The notes under the pieces: generated by a model
Database searches by the model: none
Seen by the model: only the letters and a program-made list of their open reading frames with translations
What the model was told of the DNA's origin: nothing
Shown here: piece by piece, positions 1 to 6,035 of the stretch
How the letters are laid out: each line of letters starts with the position of its first letter
Position numbering within the stretch: position 1 is the stretch's first letter
Translations under genes and position numbers: made by a program
NCBI GenBank assembly: GCA_016209805.1
Contig: JACQVJ010000314.1
Span: 1-6,035 of the forward strand
Origin: Ignavibacteriota bacterium
GTDB lineage: Bacteria; Bacteroidota; Ignavibacteria; UBA10030; UBA6906
Length of the DNA stretch: 6,035 bases
Direction: 5' to 3'

Positions 1-1
1 C

Positions 2-160
2 TCCCGGGGCGCCGGCGTGAAGATGGCCGCAGCTGTGTGGGATTCGTACGACAAGGAGCGAGTGCTTCGGGCCGAACCTGATATAGTATTCCACACAGTG
101 CGCGAGATGTTTGACTGGTTCCGTGCCCACGTCAATGAATTCGAAGGTTCGAGGTCGTGA
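2..160 (+). CDS. HAD-family hydrolase (phosphatase-like), C-terminal fragment
   Basis: Only the last 52 codons are present; the 5' part lies before the window. The frame runs open from base 2 to the TGA at 158-160. The peptide contains GAGVKMAAAVWDSYDKERV followed by LRAEPDIVFHTVREMFDWF. This resembles the end of phosphoglycolate-phosphatase-like HAD hydrolases: the small-residue stretch after the last catalytic acidic motif, a variable loop, then 'AEPD-hydrophobic' and a closing amphipathic helix. The family transfers phosphate from small substrates through an aspartyl-phosphate intermediate in the cytoplasm. The catalytic motifs (DxD, Thr/Ser, Lys, DD) are outside the window, so neither substrate nor activity can be judged. 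The stop overlaps the GTG start of the next gene by 4 bases (GTGA), which suggests co-transcription. The family call is moderately sure, from a short C-terminal resemblance. Confidence 0.6.
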   Translation, partial: SRGAGVKMAAAVWDSYDKERVLRAEPDIVFHTVREMFDWFRAHVNEFEGSRS

Positions 161-1464
161 TACAGGAAAATGTGGTTCGACGAGTTGTGCGGTTTGGATT
201 ACCAATTGTCATCCTCGTATTCTATTTAACTGCCTCACTGGGTTTCAGTTACACCCCTGACAGCACATTCTTATCGGTGCAGTACGCAAAGAGCTCCGGC
301 CTGAGTTCGGGGGATATGATCCCGAGTCCGCTGTGGCTCCTGTTCGTTACAACCGGGTCGGTGCTGCAGCTTGACCTGGTGCTGACGGCGAAAGTGTTCA
401 GCCTGTTCTTTTCATGCCTTGCGATTCTTGTCGCCTACCTTCTTGCCTACGAAGTGCTCGTCGATCGATTGCTTGCATTCTGTGTATCCCTTATTGTTGC
501 GATGCAGAGCTGGCTTCTGCAAGCTGCGCCTTCGGGCAATGCGATCGGTCTGGGACTGATGCTGAGTCTCACGGTTCTGTTTTTTCTTCTCCGCAACGAA
601 TACATTCTCGCAGCTTTCACTGCAGGTTTGTGCATGATGGTGTTCTGGCAGGCTGTAGGGTTGATGCTGTTTCTCGTCGTTGATGTGTTCATCAACTCGA
701 TCGACAGGCGACATGCACTGAACACCGCGCTCAGTGCGACCGTTGTTTTTGTAACCGCCTTGCTTCCATGGATCGTCTTTGCGATCTGGCGTGGAGTCCA
801 TCCCATCGCGGCGCTCGTACCGCTGAATGAATTTCCACCGGTATCGATCACGATGTCTATTGCTCTCGGCGTGCTTGTTCTGATGATGGGCTCAGGCATC
901 TATTTCCTCACCTCATCGGGAGGCGATGGTCGCCGAATCCTGACGAATCAGATTGCTCCGGCACTCTGGATCCTGTGGTTGCTCGTTGTCGGCATTTCAG
1001 GGAACGAAGAGCTCCTTTTCTTGATCACCCCGTTGCTCGTCGCGTATGCGTTTCTCGGACTTGTTCAGTTGATCCGGCAGATGCGGTTGCAATCGCTTGG
1101 CTATATGCTGCCATTTGTTATCACGGGATTGCTTCTTGCGCAGAACCAGCTCACCTTGATCTCGAACACCAGTCTGGAGATGACGCGTTCTAACGAACAC
1201 TCATCAGAGTTGCGCTCGATTGCCTATTGGTTGACCGCAAACGCAGAGACGAGCGTGAGTGTCAGCGCGGAGAGGCGAGGGATAATCGGCTATTACACGG
1301 ACCGTCCAATCGGGAGGTTTGAGCCGGGAACCGCACCACAATCTGATCTGGTTGTCACGGCTGCAAGAAACATCGACGGATATGAATTGGCATTTCGACC
1401 CATCAGAGAGCACTCCGAACTAACTGAGCATGACGGACATTTTGCTGTGTGGAGGAAGAAATGA
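157..1464 (+). CDS. Multi-pass membrane protein, GT-C glycosyltransferase-like
   Basis: This 435-residue protein has about ten or eleven hydrophobic segments (roughly residues 12-31, 57-73, 77-98, 103-122, 128-146, 150-178, 188-211, 231-251, 266-281, 284-307 and 315-330). A soluble tail of about 95 residues follows. The plan fits GT-C transferases (ArnT/PMT-like), which use polyprenyl-phosphate sugars on the outer face of the inner membrane. The first loop has Asp35 in PDSTFLSVQYAKSSG, then SPLW at 57-60, close to the D...Y...A...G...SPLW pattern of that superfamily. The tail has a stretch 'AERRGIIGYYTDRPIG' (about 371-386), like the 'IGYYSDR' segment common in GT-C C-termini. The usual acidic pair is not clear, so catalysis is unproven. 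The GTG start at 157 has GAAGG at 143-147 upstream, and the N-terminus gives a basic leader before the first helix. Acceptor and donor are unknown; another polytopic membrane protein cannot be excluded. Confidence 0.6.
   Translation: MIQENVVRRVVRFGLPIVILVFYLTASLGFSYTPDSTFLSVQYAKSSGLSSGDMIPSPLWLLFVTTGSVLQLDLVLTAKVFSLFFSCLAILVAYLLAYEVLVDRLLAFCVSLIVAMQSWLLQAAPSGNAIGLGLMLSLTVLFFLLRNEYILAAFTAGLCMMVFWQAVGLMLFLVVDVFINSIDRRHALNTALSATVVFVTALLPWIVFAIWRGVHPIAALVPLNEFPPVSITMSIALGVLVLMMGSGIYFLTSSGGDGRRILTNQIAPALWILWLLVVGISGNEELLFLITPLLVAYAFLGLVQLIRQMRLQSLGYMLPFVITGLLLAQNQLTLISNTSLEMTRSNEHSSELRSIAYWLTANAETSVSVSAERRGIIGYYTDRPIGRFEPGTAPQSDLVVTAARNIDGYELAFRPIREHSELTEHDGHFAVWRKK
1451..1455 (+). promoter_or_regulatory. 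Shine-Dalgarno setting the start of the plug-like gene
   Basis: GGAGG lies 5 bases before the ATG at 1461 and sits inside the last codons of the upstream gene. It favours ATG 1461 over the in-frame GTG at 1449, which would add only the residues MEEE in front of the signal peptide and would overlap the Shine-Dalgarno itself. The ATG overlaps the upstream TGA (ATGA), typical of translational coupling. Confidence 0.75.
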
Positions 1465-2792
1465 ACATCAAGTGTTGTGGAGCAATTGTGTGTGCGATTC
1501 TGTTGAAGCATTCGTCATTCGGTCAGACTCCCGCTGAGCCTCCGTCCGTGCTTGCTCCGATAGTGCGCGGTGTATCTGTCTTTGCCGGTACGGACGACGA
1601 GAGCCTTCCTCTCATTATCCGCGACAGTGTGGATGTCGAGGGAAAGCCGGTGAGATACTCCAACTATCTGACGGTTCAGTTCGATGTGATGGCACCGGAG
1701 CCGCCTCCGTTGAAGATTCGATTCTACCATTGTGATCGGAACTGGAAGCCTGATGAGAGTCTCTTTGTGCAGGATCAGAACCATAATACTTCGTTCTATC
1801 TCGACTACCGCGTCGCGCCGAACGGTGTTCAGCAGTATCGCTACAGGTATGTCAACTCCTTTCCAGATGCGAACGATGCCGTCCGGTTTGATTATTCGGG
1901 GAACTGGATTTACAGGATCATGGACGCCAAGGAAACGAAAGTCTTCTCGGAAGGAAGGTTCTTTGTGGTGGACAGGTTGACACCGACGATGGTGACAGTG
2001 GATAATGACTACCTGACCGCCAATCCTTCTCCGCTCAATCAGACTCATAAAGTGGAGGTGCGGGTGAAGCTGCCGGACGAGATCGACGGTTTCTATTACA
2101 CGACGGTTGACATCTATCAGAACAGACGCTTTTACGATGCCGTTCGCATCGATGCGTGGGACAAGAACCCGTACACATTCGTAGAGGGATTCAACACGGG
2201 AACCAGAACATTCAGTATTACGAATATCCACCCCGGCAACGAATATCGCATCCTCGATATCAGCAATATCAATCGTTACCCCAACAGGCAGTTGGTGAAG
2301 CCGGTGGAAGGAGCCGACCAGCAGCGCACGTTCTGGAGGACAGGACCCGACAGAAATGGTACTGCCGTCATGAACAGGTTCACGGGCATCAATTCAGACT
2401 ATCTCGATGTGCTCTTCAGGCTCGATCTGACGGATACCGATTATCGGTATGTTACCCAGGGAGGGAGGAAAATCTTCGTTGTGGGCCAGTTCAACGACTG
2501 GAGTCCTCGCAGAGAAGACAGTTGTGAATATGACGAGGTCGAGCGTTCTTATGTGAACAAGAAGCTCCTTCGCCGCGGCATCTACGACTATCAGTATGTT
2601 ACGGGAATATGGGACGCGACTGCGGAGAGCGTTCTTCAACAGGATTGGGTCATCCTTGAAGGGAACGACTGGCGGGCGTCAAACTCATATATGGTGTTTG
2701 TATATTTTAATGATCCACGGTTTGGGGGCTTCGACCGGATTGTCGGTTTTGGGCGAGGCAGCAACGTTGTGTCGGCGCAGAGTTCACATTAA
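1461..2792 (+). CDS. DUF5103 / type IX secretion system plug-like protein
   Basis: This is a 443-residue exported protein. An N-terminal signal peptide (Lys4, hydrophobic 5-15) probably ends near the SFGQ at 19-22. The body is beta-rich and aromatic and carries marks of the DUF5103 family: FYHCDRNW at 88-95 (family form 'HCDxDW'), YSGNWIYRI at 145-153, and GNEYRILDI at 249-257. The C-terminal region has VVGQFNDWSP (350-359), then GIYDYQYV (383-390), EGNDWRASNSY (400-410) and DRIVGF (425-430). That last part resembles the family's final domain, an Ig-like/CBM48-type fold. In Flavobacterium, a DUF5103 member was found closing the SprA translocon of the type IX system on the periplasmic side. 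Length is near the family norm and the frame is intact. Family membership is fairly sure from the ordered motifs; the plug role here is inferred, because no other T9SS gene lies in the window. Confidence 0.8.
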   Translation: MNIKCCGAIVCAILLKHSSFGQTPAEPPSVLAPIVRGVSVFAGTDDESLPLIIRDSVDVEGKPVRYSNYLTVQFDVMAPEPPPLKIRFYHCDRNWKPDESLFVQDQNHNTSFYLDYRVAPNGVQQYRYRYVNSFPDANDAVRFDYSGNWIYRIMDAKETKVFSEGRFFVVDRLTPTMVTVDNDYLTANPSPLNQTHKVEVRVKLPDEIDGFYYTTVDIYQNRRFYDAVRIDAWDKNPYTFVEGFNTGTRTFSITNIHPGNEYRILDISNINRYPNRQLVKPVEGADQQRTFWRTGPDRNGTAVMNRFTGINSDYLDVLFRLDLTDTDYRYVTQGGRKIFVVGQFNDWSPRREDSCEYDEVERSYVNKKLLRRGIYDYQYVTGIWDATAESVLQQDWVILEGNDWRASNSYMVFVYFNDPRFGGFDRIVGFGRGSNVVSAQSSH

Positions 2793-2809
2793 CATAAACG
2801 GGAAGAGTC

Positions 2810-3802
2810 GTGGAACCCCTGAGAATCGGCGTTGTTGGTGTAGGGCATCTCGGTGCGCTGCACGTCAAGATGCTGGCTGAAATGCCGGATATCGTGCTGG
2901 CGGGAGTCTTTGATATCGACATGGAAAAGGCCCGACGCGTTGCGGCAGAGTTCAATGCGAAGGCATTCACAAGTCTCGATGAATTGTTGAATACCACGGA
3001 TGCGCTGACGGTCGCAACAAACACCACAGCGCATCACTCGGTGGCGATGAAGTCACTTGCGTGCGGGAAGCATCTCTTCATCGAAAAACCGATCGCCCAC
3101 AGCGTCACCGAAGCCGACGAGATCATCCGACAAGCGAACGAGAAGAGCGTAATCGTGCAGGTGGGGCATATTGAACGGTTCAACGCCGCCATCCTTGCGT
3201 TGGAGAAATACAGCATCGCACCGATGTTTGTCGAGTCGCACCGTCTTGCACAGTTCAACCCGCGCGGCACCGACGTGGCAGTGGTGCTTGACCTGATGAT
3301 TCATGACATCGACATCATCCTCAGTTTTGTGAAGTCGCCGGTCGTGAAGGTGGATGCGAACGGTGTGGCGGTGGTGTCCGACAATATCGATATCGCCAAT
3401 GCGAGGCTCCAGTTCGAGAATGGTTGCGTCGCAAATGTCACAGCGAGCCGCATCTCTCAGCGGAAGATGCGCAAGATGCGGATGTTCCAGCGGAATGCAT
3501 ACATCTCGGTTGACTTCTCCGAAGGCCTTGCGGAGGTTTTCAGACTTGTCGGCGATGAGGAGTCGTCGGCGAAGGGAACAATGATGTTGGGCGAGCTCGG
3601 TTCGGGAAAATACAAACGCAAGATCGTCTACGAACAGCCCGAAGTCAAGGAAGTCAATGCACTGAAGTATGAGCTGAACCTGTTTGCGAAAGCGATCCGC
3701 CAGAATACACCTCCACCTGTGACGGCGGAAGACGGGAAACGGGCTCTCGAAGTTGCACACATTATCATGGACAGGATCAGTCAACAAACCATTAAGCTGT
3801 GA
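2810..3802 (+). CDS. Gfo/Idh/MocA-family NAD(P)-dependent oxidoreductase
   Basis: This 330-residue cytoplasmic enzyme is full length for the family. The N-terminal Rossmann fold begins at once with the dinucleotide-binding GVVGVGHLG (7-15). An acidic residue ends the second strand (DID, 35-37), which hints at NAD preference. The family's EKP motif is at 92-94, with Lys93 the expected catalytic lysine. GHIERFN follows at 119-125, and DLMIHDID at 161-168 supplies the His (His165) and acidic residues of the active site. The downstream stretch 'TASRISQRKMRKMRMFQ' (211-227) is distinctive. As I recall it, this subgroup often sits near lipid A genes and includes UDP-GlcNAc 3-dehydrogenase (GnnA)-like proteins, so a sugar-nucleotide substrate is plausible but unproven. 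The start is GTG at 2810, 17 bases after the previous stop, with a purine-rich GGGAAGAG (2800-2807) close to it. The stop overlaps the next gene by 4 bases. Confidence 0.88.
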   Translation: MEPLRIGVVGVGHLGALHVKMLAEMPDIVLAGVFDIDMEKARRVAAEFNAKAFTSLDELLNTTDALTVATNTTAHHSVAMKSLACGKHLFIEKPIAHSVTEADEIIRQANEKSVIVQVGHIERFNAAILALEKYSIAPMFVESHRLAQFNPRGTDVAVVLDLMIHDIDIILSFVKSPVVKVDANGVAVVSDNIDIANARLQFENGCVANVTASRISQRKMRKMRMFQRNAYISVDFSEGLAEVFRLVGDEESSAKGTMMLGELGSGKYKRKIVYEQPEVKEVNALKYELNLFAKAIRQNTPPPVTAEDGKRALEVAHIIMDRISQQTIKL

Positions 3803-5217
3803 TGGTAGAGGTGAAGACAGACAAGGTGCTTGCATTGACGAATCCGCTTCTTCAGTCCATTGGAGCAATTGCGGATGAGGAGGGACAGGAGACTTACGTC
3901 GTCGGTGGATATGTACGCGATTATCTACTGGGACTCGGGGACAAGGACATCGATATTCTGGTGATCGGGGACGGAGTGGAGTTTGCGAAGATCGTTGCGC
4001 GCCGCCTTCGCACCGAGACTGTCGTTGTCCACGAGCGGTTTGGAACAGCGATGGTCCCGCTTGACGGGGGGAAAGTGGAATTTGTGAGTGCCCGGAAGGA
4101 ACGCTATCATCCCGACTCACGGAAACCGATCGTCGATGCGGGATCGCTTGAGGAGGACCTTCTTCGCCGTGACTTCACAGTGAATGCAATTGCGGTGAGT
4201 CTCAACAAGGAACGATTCGGGATCATGTACGATCCGTTCAAAGGACGGGAGGCCTTGCAGGAAAAAGTACTTCGGACACCTCTTGATCCGGAAAAGACGT
4301 TCGAGGATGACCCGTTGCGCATCATGCGGGCGATCAGGTTTGCTTCGCAGCTTGGATTTCAGATTGAGGAAACGGTCCTTGATGCGCTTACAGCCATGAA
4401 GGATCGCTTGAGCATCGTTTCACAGGAACGTATCACGGATGAGTTTCTGAAAATTTTGAAGACACCGAAGCCGTCCGTCGGATTGCGACTGATGTTCGAT
4501 TCCGGTGTGATGCACATTGTGTTTCCCGAAGTGGCGCAAATGTCGGGTGTCGATCAGAGGAAGGATGTCCATCATAAGGATGTCTTTCTCCATACCTGCA
4601 TCGTTGTTGATAATGTCGCGCAGACATCAAACAACCTCTGGCTCCGGTTTACTGCCCTCGTGCATGATATTGCCAAACCGAAGACGAAGGCGTTCAAAGA
4701 GGGAATCGGCTGGACGTTCCATGGACACGAAGAGCTTGGTGCACGCATGATGAAATCCATCTTTCGCCGACTGAAGCTTCCGATGGATCCGATGCCATAC
4801 GTGGAAAAACTCGTTCGCCTTCATCTCCGTCCGATGGTGCTTGTGAGCGATGAGGTTACCGATGCCGCCGTCAGGCGACTTGTGTTTGAGGCCGGAAACG
4901 ACATCGACGATCTGATGAAACTGTGTCGCGCCGACATAACATCCAAGAACCCACAGCTTGTTGCGAAGTACTTGAGGAATTACGACATTGTAATGAAGAA
5001 GATCGTCGAAGTTGAGGAAAAGGACAGGCTTCGGAACTGGCAACCCCCTGTCCGTGGAGATGAGATCATGGCTGTATGCGGCATTCCCGAAGGCAGGAAG
5101 GTCGGGGAGCTGAAAAAGGCAATTGAGGAAGCCGTGTTGGAGGGAACGATTCCCAACGAGCATGATGCCGCGCTGGAGTTTCTGCTGAAAATCAAGGATG
5201 AAATCCTGAACCGCTGA
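3799..5217 (+). CDS. cca: CCA-tRNA nucleotidyltransferase (class II, with HD domain)
   Basis: This 472-residue enzyme builds or repairs the 3'-CCA end of tRNAs in the cytoplasm using CTP and ATP. The head domain has VVGGYVRD (34-41) and the metal-binding DKDID (48-52; Asp50 and Asp52). RRDFTVNA (123-130) follows, then EDDPLRIMRAIRFA (159-172), which holds the nucleotide-selecting DDxxR-type motif. The RNA-binding region leads into an HD domain with HHKDVFLHT (248-256), ALVHDIAKP (276-284) and HGH (298-300), plausible metal ligands for a phosphohydrolase activity. The C-terminus is helical. All core motifs are intact. CCA-adding, A-adding and poly(A) polymerase enzymes share these motifs, but the length, HD domain and lack of a second paralogue here favour the CCA enzyme. 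The start is GTG 3799 (overlapping the previous TGA) or the adjacent ATG 3802; I see no clear Shine-Dalgarno, so coupling to the upstream gene is likely. Confidence 0.92.
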   Translation: MMVEVKTDKVLALTNPLLQSIGAIADEEGQETYVVGGYVRDYLLGLGDKDIDILVIGDGVEFAKIVARRLRTETVVVHERFGTAMVPLDGGKVEFVSARKERYHPDSRKPIVDAGSLEEDLLRRDFTVNAIAVSLNKERFGIMYDPFKGREALQEKVLRTPLDPEKTFEDDPLRIMRAIRFASQLGFQIEETVLDALTAMKDRLSIVSQERITDEFLKILKTPKPSVGLRLMFDSGVMHIVFPEVAQMSGVDQRKDVHHKDVFLHTCIVVDNVAQTSNNLWLRFTALVHDIAKPKTKAFKEGIGWTFHGHEELGARMMKSIFRRLKLPMDPMPYVEKLVRLHLRPMVLVSDEVTDAAVRRLVFEAGNDIDDLMKLCRADITSKNPQLVAKYLRNYDIVMKKIVEVEEKDRLRNWQPPVRGDEIMAVCGIPEGRKVGELKKAIEEAVLEGTIPNEHDAALEFLLKIKDEILNR

Positions 5218-5350
5218 GGGGTATTTTTATATTCAGTAGTGAAACATTTCTTCCCTGGGCTCGTCTACTCAACTAAAATTGGTCAATGTCTTACCCGACG
5301 TCGTCTTTGCTCTATCCTTACGGCTGTTCCCAAAATCATGGAGTCATGCT
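5218..5350 (+). other. Intergenic spacer with weak promoter candidate
   Basis: These 133 bases separate the cca stop from the TolC-family start and form the only real non-coding gap in the window. They begin with an AT-rich patch (5222-5233) that includes TATATT at 5228-5233, a passable -10 hexamer. No good -35 box sits 16-18 bases upstream, where the sequence is the end of cca. A TTTG at 5306-5309 could be part of a Bacteroidota-style promoter, but the matching -7 element is not evident. I see no GC-rich hairpin followed by a T-run, so no intrinsic terminator can be called. A promoter for the TolC gene is expected here from gene layout more than from any clear motif. Confidence 0.3.
5340..5343 (+). 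promoter_or_regulatory. Shine-Dalgarno for the TolC-family gene
   Basis: GGAG lies 7 bases before ATG 5351, a normal spacing. It supports this start over the in-frame ATG at 5360, for which the same GGAG would be 16 bases away. The longer form also supplies an Arg for the positive end of the signal peptide. Confidence 0.6.
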
Positions 5351-6035
5351 ATGCGAGTAATGAATGCACCCCTTTTGTCGTGTGCCATCGTGGTGTTGCT
5401 GCCGGCTGTGGCGCTCTCTCAGACGAAGACGCTGACGCTTGAGCAAGCACGGCAAATAGCACTTGAACGGAATGTCACCGTGGCGCAGGCACAGAACAAC
5501 GTTGAGTCCGCCCAAAGCAGGGTACTTGCATCCTACGGCGACTATCTGCCGACTCTTACCGCAAGTGGAGGCTGGAACCGTTATCAGAATGACCGCCCCG
5601 GTAGTGCCCCTGTGTTCGTCGGCGGGACCGAGATTCCCGGGTCAACTGGATTCAGCGTAAGCAATGATTTCCGCACAAATCTGAGTCTTGGCTACACGAT
5701 CTTCGATGGATTCTCGAGAGAGGGTACGTTCAATCAGGCATCGTCCACCGCAATCTCGACCGAACAAACGGCTGCGCGCACACGGCAGGCAATTGTCTTT
5801 CAGGTCGATGCTGCGTACCTCAACGTTCTCCGCAATGAACAGCTGGTGAAAGTGAGTGAGGAGAATCTCAAACGAGATCGTCGCCAGTTGGAGCGCATCA
5901 CCGAGTCGAACCGTGTGGGCGCGCTTTCCATAGCCGACGTGTACAGACAGCAATCACAAGTGGCAGCCGATGAGCTCAGCCTCATCACTGCCCAGAACAA
6001 CTACGGAAAAGCAAAGGCCGATCTCCTCGCGCTCA
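5351..6035 (+). CDS. TolC-family outer-membrane efflux protein, N-terminal part
   Basis: The first 228 codons are present; the gene runs off the window end with no stop. The product would be an outer-membrane channel, working as a trimer with an inner-membrane pump and a periplasmic adaptor to export small molecules or proteins. A signal peptide (residues 1-23, core AIVVLLPAVA) probably ends at ALS before Gln24. The mature protein opens with LTLEQARQIALERN (28-41), the usual first helix of this family. YGDYLPTLTASGGW (62-75) then leads into the first beta hairpin, and LGYTIFDGFSREGTFNQA (113-130) is the typical 'tlFdG...A' return into the tunnel helix. VGALSIADVYRQQSQVA (189-205) is the conserved turn in the first helical repeat. 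A full protein would be about 430-480 residues, so about half is missing. The partner pump genes are probably downstream. The export substrate cannot be told from this part. Confidence 0.9.
   Translation, partial: MRVMNAPLLSCAIVVLLPAVALSQTKTLTLEQARQIALERNVTVAQAQNNVESAQSRVLASYGDYLPTLTASGGWNRYQNDRPGSAPVFVGGTEIPGSTGFSVSNDFRTNLSLGYTIFDGFSREGTFNQASSTAISTEQTAARTRQAIVFQVDAAYLNVLRNEQLVKVSEENLKRDRRQLERITESNRVGALSIADVYRQQSQVAADELSLITAQNNYGKAKADLLAL

Noticed and set aside
1461..1530. Lipoprotein signal in the plug-like protein (Cys at residues 5, 6 and 11)
   Set aside because: The cysteines sit at the start of or within the hydrophobic core, and the residues before them do not form a lipobox. A standard signal peptidase I site near SFGQ fits better.
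1515..2231. Antisense open frame of 238 codons inside the plug-like gene
   Set aside because: It is fully covered by the sense gene and has a biased Arg/Val/His composition, no domain, and no sign of its own promoter.
3053..4120. Antisense open frame of 355 codons spanning the oxidoreductase and cca
   Set aside because: It lies opposite two clearly real genes with intact motifs. Its translation is rich in Arg, His and Pro with no recognisable domain, as expected of a shadow frame in GC-rich coding DNA.
4627..5163. Antisense open frame of 178 codons inside cca
   Set aside because: It mirrors the conserved HD and C-terminal region of cca, and its translation resembles no family.
5202..5229. 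Possible intrinsic terminator after cca
   Set aside because: There is a short T-run (5224-5228), but the sequence before it gives only about three paired bases (CCT/AGG), too weak for a terminator stem.
5296..5303. 8-base perfect palindrome CGACGTCG as an operator
   Set aside because: Palindromes of this length are common by chance, there is no second copy, and it does not flank a convincing promoter.
5351..5425. Lipoprotein signal in the TolC-family protein (LLSC at residues 8-11)
   Set aside because: The main hydrophobic core comes after this Cys, so lipid attachment there is unlikely. The ALS/Gln site at 21-24 is a better cleavage point.
5239..5442. Sense open frame of 67 codons in the spacer before the TolC gene
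   Set aside because: It starts at a GTG with no Shine-Dalgarno and runs about 90 bases into the TolC gene in another frame. Its product has no motif or convincing signal peptide.

Overview
The window reads as a stretch of bacterial chromosome with moderate GC and very little non-coding DNA. All six recognisable genes lie on the + strand. The best taxonomic clue is the 443-residue protein at 1461-2792, which looks like the DUF5103 / type IX secretion 'plug' family. That family belongs to the Bacteroidota and their relatives (the FCB group). With the fairly high GC and Gram-negative envelope genes, an Ignavibacteria/Chlorobi-type or deep-branching Bacteroidota organism is the most likely source. 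This assignment is inferred from protein families only.

Layout: (1) the last 52 codons of a HAD-type phosphatase (to 160); (2) a multi-pass membrane protein resembling GT-C glycosyltransferases (157-1464); (3) a secreted DUF5103 / T9SS plug-like protein (1461-2792); (4) a Gfo/Idh/MocA NAD(P)-dependent oxidoreductase (2810-3802); (5) a CCA-tRNA nucleotidyltransferase with head and HD domains (3799-5217); (6) a 133-base spacer; (7) the first 228 codons of a TolC-family outer-membrane efflux protein (5351 to the window end).

Genes 1 to 5 are packed like one operon. Three of the four junctions are 4-base stop/start overlaps (GTGA, ATGA, GTGA) and the fourth is a 17-base gap. The membrane glycosyltransferase-like protein, the secreted plug-like protein and perhaps the sugar oxidoreductase suggest an envelope theme. 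The HAD phosphatase and the CCA enzyme look like housekeeping passengers. The TolC gene is set apart by the only sizeable intergenic gap, has its own Shine-Dalgarno, and probably starts a separate efflux or export operon that continues past the window.

I saw no RNA genes, mobile elements, CRISPR arrays or notable repeats. Most of the region is ordinary; the most interesting points are the plug-like gene in this context and the unassigned GT-C-like protein.
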